Source of the DNA: Armatimonadota bacterium
GTDB lineage: Bacteria > Armatimonadota > Armatimonadia > Armatimonadales > Armatimonadaceae
Length of the DNA: 12,020 nt
Assembly: GCA_014381035.1 (NCBI GenBank)
Contig: JACMIS010000825.1
Coordinates: 1 to 12,020 of the forward strand
Direction of reading: 5' to 3'
Made by a program: the position numbers and the translations under genes
Notes under the pieces: model-generated
The model's input: only the letters and a program-made list of their open reading frames with translations
Databases searched by the model: none
What the model was told of the DNA's origin: nothing
In this document: piece by piece, positions 11,921 to 12,020 of the stretch
Numbering within the stretch: position 1 is the first letter of the stretch
Layout: every line of letters starts with the position of its first letter

Positions 11921-11926
11921 ATTATA
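11921..11926 (-). promoter_or_regulatory. -10 element of the HisN-type gene, near-leaderless
   Basis: Perfect TATAAT on the minus strand ending 10 nt before the ATG at 11910, followed by CGAAACCGAC, which contains no ribosome binding site. A weak TTGGCT at 11946-11951 is 19 bp upstream. The leader would be only about 3-4 nt. Confidence 0.5.
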
Positions 11927-11951
11927 CCGCGTCGGGGGTAGAGGCAGCCAA

Positions 11952-12000
11952 CCCCCCGGAAGGGGGGGGGGGGGGGGGTTAGACCCGCCAAAAAAAAAAA
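11952..12000. repeat. Homopolymer tracts: C6-GGAA-G17 and A11
   Basis: C6 (11952-11957), GGAA, G17 (11962-11978), a short spacer, then A11 (11990-12000). The C6 and the first six G form a perfect hairpin with a GGAA loop. The tracts lie 25-75 bp upstream of the HisN-type -10 element. They may be a length-variable tract or a sequencing/assembly artefact near a contig end. Confidence 0.6.
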
Positions 12001-12020
12001 TATAAACAAAGGGTTAAGAA

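Noticed and set aside
11911..12009. N-terminal extension of the phosphatase up to 12009
   Set aside because: It is encoded largely by the homopolymer tracts and contains the promoter -10 element.

Overview
The window comes from a bacterial chromosome of moderately high G+C content. Several protein types here (a Ycf48-like propeller with a short N-terminal segment, a HEAT-esterase fusion, an Hsp70 with a disordered linker, a lone McsA-like zinc ribbon) remind me of Armatimonadota or Planctomycetota-like bacteria. This is an impression from family resemblance, not a placement. No phage, IS transposase or CRISPR array is visible; the content is housekeeping and accessory single genes, mostly transcribed one by one.

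Left part (1-3371, minus strand): an Hsp70-family chaperone is followed by a promoter, a small two-helix membrane ORF interrupted by an in-frame amber codon, and a lipoprotein. Divergent from the Hsp70 gene is a small zinc-ribbon protein resembling half of McsA. Middle (3738-5609, plus): tRNA-Ala(GGC) with its own promoter, a terminator-like hairpin, then a rhomboid-type intramembrane protease with a long helical C-terminal region. Downstream are a decayed NHL-propeller fragment and a perfect 15-bp inverted repeat that overlaps the promoter of the next gene. Right-middle (5610-9752): a renalase-like FAD oxidoreductase converges on a GNAT acetyltransferase. The acetyltransferase diverges, across only 41 bp, from a six-Asp-box Ycf48-like protein. 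A 51-bp imperfect inverted repeat (164-bp element) follows, then a HIT hydrolase and a short operon of a Tat-motif-like small protein overlapping csaA. Right end (9753-12020, minus): a HEAT/alpha-beta hydrolase, and an inositol monophosphatase-family enzyme of the HisN type with a clear intrinsic terminator. The last 70 bases hold long homopolymer runs that may be a contig-end artefact.

The most consistent theme is regulatory. Six genes (3372, 5610, 7268, 7310, 8687, 11910) have a -10-like hexamer ending only 6-10 nt before the start codon and no Shine-Dalgarno sequence, so they look leaderless or nearly so. Three other starts (small ORF at 1158, rhomboid at 4056, csaA at 9393) have ordinary or weak ribosome binding sites. 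Two convergent gene junctions carry GC-rich inverted repeats without U-tracts. No single new multi-gene system is evident; the strongest leads are the amber-interrupted membrane ORF, the 51-bp inverted repeat, the tRNA-hairpin-rhomboid arrangement and the leaderless promoters.
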